NCBI RefSeq assembly: GCF_022921055.1
Contig: NZ_CP095061.1
Location: forward strand, 2,085,501-2,149,500
Origin: Hymenobacter volaticus
GTDB taxonomy: Bacteria; Bacteroidota; Bacteroidia; Cytophagales; Hymenobacteraceae
Length of the DNA: 64,000 nucleotides
Direction of reading: 5' to 3'
The notes beneath the pieces are model-generated. The model did no database searches. It was given only the letters and a program-made list of their open reading frames with translations, and was not told the DNA's origin. Positions within the stretch are counted from its first letter, which is position 1. Each line of letters starts with the position of its first letter. Below, piece after piece: positions 59,246 through 64,000 of this stretch. The translations under genes were made by a program, and so were the position numbers.

Positions 59246-60376
59246 CTAAGCCGCACTAAGCTCTGAAAACCGCCGCTTGCCTTGTGCGAAGTACGCCCAC
59301 ACTAAACTGCCTTGGTAGACTGCGGGCCGCTGCGAAGCGAGCAGGCGCGGAGGATACGTACGCCGCTGTTGCTGCCAGTAGCTGCGGTTGCGGTAGAAGT
59401 CCCAATGGGCGCGCAGAATAGCGCGGGTGTCAGGGGTGGCGCCTTGCAGCAGGAAACGCAAGGCAGCTACCCAGTCCAGCACCAGCCGCGTAATCAATAC
59501 GCCAGTTAATTCCGAGGCGGCAGTGTTTTTATAGAGCATGGCCAGCCCATTACGGAAGTTGAGGTAGGTTTTGCGCGGGTTCGATTTGTGTAGGGTGCCG
59601 CCTCCTACGTGGTACACCACGCTGCCTCCGTGGTACCACACCTCACGCCCGCTGTTCCAGAGCCGCCAGCACAGGTCAATTTCCTCCATATGCGCGAAGA
59701 AAGTCGGTTCGAAGCCGCTTTGCGCGTGCCAATCTTCGGCCCTGACCATCAGGCAGGCGCCTGTAGCCCAGGCCACCGGCCGAGGGTCGTCGTACTGGCC
59801 CTCATCTATTTCCAAGGTATCGAAGAGGCGGCCGCGGCAGAAAGGGTAGCCGAATCGATCGAGGTAGCCACCGCCCGCCCCAGCATATTCGAACAGCTTA
59901 CGCTGGGCAGGGTCGTCGCTGTACTGACGAATTTTGGGTTGGCAGGCGGCCACGGTGGGGCGTTGCTCTAGTAAGTCGCGCTGGGGGCGCAACCAGCCGG
60001 ACGTCACTTCCACGTCGGAATTCAGCAACACGTAGTAGCGAAATGCGTTTTCTGGCTTGGAAACCGTAGCGACAGAAACTGGCGGTGGGCTGCGCAGCGC
60101 CTCGAAGGCAGCGTTGTAGCCTTCGCAAAAGCCTAGGTTAGAAGTGAACTGAAGAAGGCGTACCTGCGGAAACTCTCGCTGCAGTAGCGTTATCGAGTCG
60201 TCGGTTGAGGCATTGTCGGCTACAATGATGTGGGCACCATCGGAACAGGAAAGTACAGACGGCAAAAAACGGCGCAGCCACGCTGCGCCGTTCCAATTTA
60301 GAATGACGACTGCTACATCATCACAAAGCACTGAAGCTGGTATGGGCACCGCCAAATCAGAGGCCAAAACTGCCAA
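59246..60376 (-). CDS. Family 2 glycosyltransferase
   Basis: 376 residues from TTG 60376, which overlaps the YbaB gene by 20 bases; a GTG at 60349 is a later alternative. The GT-A fold shows VAVVILNWNGAAWLRRFLPS, IIVADNASTDDSITLLQREF and the metal-binding DxD-type VLLNSDVEV, then GACLMVRAEDWHAQSGFEPT and FFAHMEEIDLCWRLW with the acidic base. GT2 enzymes build surface glycans, often rhamnosyl or galactosyl transfer; acceptor unknown. No transmembrane segment. Confidence 0.85.
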   Translation of the reverse strand: MAVLASDLAVPIPASVLCDDVAVVILNWNGAAWLRRFLPSVLSCSDGAHIIVADNASTDDSITLLQREFPQVRLLQFTSNLGFCEGYNAAFEALRSPPPVSVATVSKPENAFRYYVLLNSDVEVTSGWLRPQRDLLEQRPTVAACQPKIRQYSDDPAQRKLFEYAGAGGGYLDRFGYPFCRGRLFDTLEIDEGQYDDPRPVAWATGACLMVRAEDWHAQSGFEPTFFAHMEEIDLCWRLWNSGREVWYHGGSVVYHVGGGTLHKSNPRKTYLNFRNGLAMLYKNTAASELTGVLITRLVLDWVAALRFLLQGATPDTRAILRAHWDFYRNRSYWQQQRRTYPPRLLASQRPAVYQGSLVWAYFAQGKRRFSELSAA

Positions 60377-60686
60377 GGTCGAGGCCGGGAATATTGGGAA
60401 TCAGGCCGCTGGTTTTGTTTTTCATTTCCTCTTTGGCCTTTTCGCCGGCTTCGTTGAGCGCCTTATTCACGGCGGCCACCACCAAGTCGGACAGCATTTC
60501 TTTGTCGGACAGCAAAGAATCATCGATTTCAAGCTTCACAAGGCGGTGTTGGCCGTTGGCCGTAGCCCGTACCAAGCCGCCACCGGCTTCCCCAACGGCG
60601 GTTACAAACTGCATTTCTTGCTGGGCCTGCTGCATTTTCTCTTGCAGCTCTTTCATTTTGCCCATCATGCCCATCATATCAAACAT
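60357..60686 (-). CDS. YbaB/EbfC family nucleoid-associated protein
   Basis: 109 residues from ATG 60686 (MFDMMGMMGKMKELQEKMQQ). The helix QEMQFVTAVGEAGGGLVRA, then VKLEIDDSLLSDKEMLSDLV and a Gly-rich C-terminus, are diagnostic. These small dimers bind DNA and often sit by recR or dnaX; here the neighbour is a glycosyltransferase with overlapping ends. Confidence 0.9.
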   Translation of the reverse strand: MFDMMGMMGKMKELQEKMQQAQQEMQFVTAVGEAGGGLVRATANGQHRLVKLEIDDSLLSDKEMLSDLVVAAVNKALNEAGEKAKEEMKNKTSGLIPNIPGLDLGSFGL

Positions 60687-60867
60687 AGGTCGTCTTTTTT
60701 CAGAGTGGTTGAAAGGAAGCCAGGCCTCCATGTAAACAAAGGTACGTCAGCGGCCAGCCGGAGATACATGTTCTACTTGCCTTTGGTCGACTCAGTACGC
60801 GGATATTAGTCGGAAACAAGGCTTAGTGGCAGCCATTACCTAACCAGCCAGCGCAGAAGCAAGGCAC

Positions 60868-62810
60868 TTACTTAACTATCGTGACGGTGCCGCGCTGCAC
60901 CACTAGTTGGCCAGCTTCGTCGATTGCTTCGAAGCGCCAAACGAAGGAACCAGGTACTGGAGCCTGATTGCGGACGCGGCCGTCCCAGGTTTGGGAAGAA
61001 TTGGTACTTTGAAATACCTCTTGGCCGTTGCGGTCTGCCACCGTAAAGCGGTACGTTTTCAGGAAGCGGCCTTTCACTTCCAGCACATCGTTGAGTCCGT
61101 CGCCGTTGGGGGTGAAGGCTGTGGGCACGAAGGCTTCGAGGCGCCGCGTGACGCTGGCAATGTTGGAATAGCTAAGGCCTGGTAGACCAGACCCCGTCAC
61201 TTCGAGGCGGTAGCGTACCTGCTGCGAAGTAGCGGGGGGAGCAGCATCCACGTAGGTGTTGCCTGACGCAATAGGCAGGCTTCGTAGCACCGAATTATCA
61301 GGATTGAGCACCAGCAGGCGGTAGCTTAAGTTCCCGGTTGCCCCCCGCAACTCCGACCACGTCAGGCGCACCGAAGAACCGCGGAAATCGACAAGCACGG
61401 CGGCCAGCACGGCGGGGCAGAAGGGGGCACTGTCGGCGGAGCGGTTCGAGCAGTCATCAACGAAGCCGACCTGGAAGCACGGAGCCGAGTCGGGACTGAA
61501 GCTAGTAACTGAAGAGTCGCGCAGAATCCGGCTGGGTGTGGTGGCTAAGGTGCGGGTGCCGCTTGCGTACGTTAACTGACCAGTAGCAGGGGCACGCGGC
61601 ACGCTAGCAGTTAACTCGATTCGGTTGCGCAAGTCAAATGACGCAAATAGGCGTGGGGTAGCGGGGGCTGGGTAGCGGTGGCCCGCACCTGCACTTCATT
61701 CGAAACAGAGGCACTGGTGCCGGAGTAGCGAGCCGTGAGGCGGTAGGTGTACTGCACGCCGCAGGTTACCGAAGTATCAGAGTAGGCGCGAGCCGATGGC
61801 TGTAGCGGCACTACCAATGGCGTGCCGTTGCGAGTTAGTTCGTAAGCGGTAGGGTTGTCAAGCAGTTGCCAGTTCAGCTCGTTCCGGCGTTCGGCGGGCG
61901 CAGCAGTTAGCGTGAGGGTGGAAACTGGGGTAGAGGTGCTTACTTGCTCTGTGCAGGCATCGGCGGTGCGCAGGCGGTAGCGGCCCGGCTGCGCATTAGG
62001 TACCGTGAACGAGGTAGGGCTATTTTGCACCGTAGCAGGCAAGGGCTGATATACACCAGAACCATCTTCACGCTCTACAAAATACCGGTAACCCGTAGCC
62101 AGCGGCGCCACATCGAGCAGGGCACTAGTGCCTTGCAGGGTAATGGTTCTGATGACGAGGGCGCTAGGAGCCGCAAGCTGCAAAATAGGCTTGGTAGCTG
62201 CGTTGGTGCACAACCTGTTGTCTGCATACCGTCCTGTCACGGTAATAGTGTTTGCTCCGGCAGGAACCGGGTAGCTAACCACGGCACCTGGCGCTGCCGT
62301 AACAGGCGTACCACTACCAATTTGTACATCATAAGTATCGTATGGGGTATCTGGTAGGGTCACTTGGACCGACCCCGGGGCGCAAGCCGCCACCGTGAAG
62401 TTGGGGACCGGGCTGTCTACCACCTGAAATACTTGATAGTAAATCGTAGAAGTAGAGCCCCCAACCGCTTGGCTGTTTTCCGTTACGGTGATGAATCCTG
62501 CTTGGGTAGGAGTATAGGTTGTGGAAGCCGCTACAAAGCCTGGGCCGCAGGGATTAGGCAGTACCGCATTGCCCTGCGTCACTTGGTAAGTATACACTAA
62601 GCTAAGGTCGCGGCTAGAGCAGGGGGTAAAGCGTACTGCGCGGCCAACACAAAGCCGATCTACTATGGTGCCCGTTCGCGCATCCGTCACCTCGAAGGTA
62701 CATGCGGGCGCGTTGGGGGTAACCGGGCAAGTTTGCGCCTGCACAACTTCCGCTACCAACGAACTGCAGCCGATAAAGAGCCAGAAAAGTAAGTGTTTCA
62801 CAAAAGGCAT
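60868..62810 (-). CDS. Type IX-secreted adhesin-like protein with gliding-motility C-terminal domain, one frameshift
   Basis: Start ATG 62810 (MPFVKHLLFWLFIGCSSLVA, signal peptide). A missing base in the C run at 61655-61658 or 61663-61667 (read on the minus strand) breaks the frame; restored, it passes from RATATQPP to FASFDLRNRIELTASV, about 647 residues. The N-terminal part is Ig/PKD-like with Ser/Thr/Pro-rich turns. The C-terminus FVPTAFTPNGDGLNDVLEVK through GSFVWRFEAIDEAGQL is the CHU_C/gliding-motility type-B sorting domain used for export through the type IX system. It is probably a cell-surface or released protein. Confidence 0.82.
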
Positions 62811-63006
62811 GGAACGCTGAAAACCAACCAGAAGAAAAGTGCTTGCTCGATGCAATAAAAACGCCTTGCCTGTTTTAGTCTGGACTAACTGACGCCTTTC
62901 ACCCCCAAAGGTAAGGCTACGGCAAAGACGTTGACTTCATCCGACGGCAGTTCGAACAGAATCATCCAAGCAAACCCACGTTATTAACCTACAAACAAAT
63001 AAAATA

Positions 63007-64000
63007 TTATACCCACTCATACGCCCGCACGAAAGCAACGGCAGCCTGCAGATCGGGGTAGAGCACCCGGTCGCGGCTCACGAAGTTGACTTTCGCGCGA
63101 AAAGCAGTTAGCACTTGCTCTAGCGCTTCCGAGGTGCGAGCGGGACGGCGGAAAGCCAGCGCTTGAGTTGCTGTGAGCAACTCAATAGCCAGGATTTGCT
63201 CGACATTCCCAACTACGCGTAGTGCCTTGGTGGCGGCGTTGGCGCCCATGCTCACGTGGTCTTCTTGGCCGTTGCTGCTCACAATGCTATCTACCGAAGC
63301 CGGGGTACAGAGTTGCTTGTTCTCGCTCACGATGCCGGCGGCCGTGTACTGCGGAATCATCAGTCCCGAGTTTAGGCCAGGCTCTGCCACTAGGAAAGGC
63401 GGCAACCCGCGTTGGCCGCTGAGAAGCTGGTACGTACGCCGCTCCGAGATGCTGCCTAGTTCGGCGGTAGCTATAGCCAGCATATCGAGGGCCAACGCCA
63501 GTGGCTGCCCGTGGAAGTTGCCGCCGCTCAGAATCAGGTCGTCGTCGGGAAAGAGGTTGGGGTTGTCAGTAACGGAATTGCACTCTGTCTCCAGCACTTG
63601 TTGCACGTACGCCAGCGCGTCGCGCGAGGCGCCGTGTACTTGGGGCAGGCAACGGAAAGAGTAGGGGTCTTGGACCACCTTCTTGGGCTGTTGCTGCAGC
63701 TCGCTGCCGCTTAACAGCTCACGGATTCGTTGGGCCACCACTTGCTGTCCGGCGTGGGGCCGGATACGGTGCAGACGCTCGTCAAACGGCTCACTGCGCC
63801 CATCAAAAGCCTCCAACGATAACGCGCCAAGCACATCAGCAGCATCGAGTAGGCGTTGCATCCGCAACAAGCAGTGCACACCATAGGCCAGCATAAACTG
63901 AGTACCATTGAGCAATGCCAGTCCTTCCTTTGCTTCTAAGGTGAGTGGCGTCCAACTGAAAAGACTGAAGGCATCGGCGGCGGCGAGGCGGTAGCCTTGG
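63007..64000 (-). CDS. hutH: Histidine ammonia-lyase, C-terminal part (5' end beyond window)
   Basis: About 331 codons are visible; the frame continues past base 64000 with LEAKEGLALLNGTQFMLAYG, so the start and the ASG motif that forms the MIO cofactor lie outside. Visible family parts: YSFRCLPQVHGASRDALAYV, DNPNLFPDDDLILSGGNFHG and SSNGQEDHVSMGANAATKAL, all typical of HutH, including the Gln/Glu residues by the active site. The enzyme turns histidine into urocanate and ammonia, the first step of histidine breakdown. TAA at 63007-63009 ends it. Confidence 0.9.
   Translation of the reverse strand, partial: QGYRLAAADAFSLFSWTPLTLEAKEGLALLNGTQFMLAYGVHCLLRMQRLLDAADVLGALSLEAFDGRSEPFDERLHRIRPHAGQQVVAQRIRELLSGSELQQQPKKVVQDPYSFRCLPQVHGASRDALAYVQQVLETECNSVTDNPNLFPDDDLILSGGNFHGQPLALALDMLAIATAELGSISERRTYQLLSGQRGLPPFLVAEPGLNSGLMIPQYTAAGIVSENKQLCTPASVDSIVSSNGQEDHVSMGANAATKALRVVGNVEQILAIELLTATQALAFRRPARTSEALEQVLTAFRAKVNFVSRDRVLYPDLQAAVAFVRAYEWV

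Noticed and set aside
1..64000. tRNA, rRNA, riboswitch or replication origin
   Set aside because: No cloverleaf-like or rRNA-like sequence, DnaA-box cluster or recognisable riboswitch core was found on reading either strand.

Overview
The window looks like a chromosomal segment of a Bacteroidota bacterium of the Cytophagales, most like a Hymenobacter-type genome. Reasons: high-GC coding sequence, lipoprotein and periplasmic signal peptides on most enzymes, a type IX secretion (gliding-motility type) C-terminal domain, DUF5703 and SGNH/GH106/GH127/GH140-type carbohydrate enzymes, and no Shine-Dalgarno-rich starts. The genus is an inference.

Layout. (1) 1-26.3 kb, plus strand: a run of pectin-directed enzymes: a truncated PL1 pectate lyase, GH140 apiosidase-like, GH43-like lipoprotein, two Asp-box beta-propellers, GH2, GH78, GH105, an alpha/beta-hydrolase esterase with an STN-like domain, a GH141-like beta-helix protein, a GH78-like rhamnosidase, an exported L-rhamnose mutarotase-like protein, a Gfo/Idh/MocA oxidoreductase and an SSS-family symporter. 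An AT-rich patch (8.6-10.4 kb) with an orphan gene and a VapBC-type toxin-antitoxin pair interrupts it. (2) 26.3-29.6 kb: a TetR regulator between two copies of the same operator, a decayed EmrB-type efflux gene, FabF and an SDR. (3) 29.6-49.2 kb, minus strand: a second enzyme run: DUF5703 protein, SGNH acetylesterase, GH127, GH106, two more GH2, GH43-like and GH78. (4) 49.6-64 kb: mostly housekeeping or unrelated genes (methyltransferase, thioesterase, DinB, two paralogous membrane proteins, PdhB, OmpA/TPR lipoprotein, PspC, GT2, YbaB/EbfC, a T9SS-exported adhesin-like protein, and the 3' part of hutH).

Together arms 1 and 3 look like machinery for rhamnogalacturonan (RG-I and probably RG-II): backbone lyase and unsaturated-uronide hydrolase, at least four alpha-L-rhamnosidases, apiosidase, putative fucosidase, beta-L-arabinofuranosidase, beta-galactosidase-type GH2s and esterases, then rhamnose mutarotation and uptake. 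No SusC/SusD pair and no hybrid two-component or ECF regulator lies in the window.

Two window-wide patterns matter for reading it. First, eleven genes are broken by sixteen single-base losses, every one in a run of G or C, and every one restoring a full-length family member when a base is added back; this looks like homopolymer under-calling in the assembly rather than mass gene death. Second, a family of intergenic inverted repeats, some with 30-54 bp perfect arms, marks the ends of transcription units in the plus-strand arm, and its sequence variants keep base pairing between arms.
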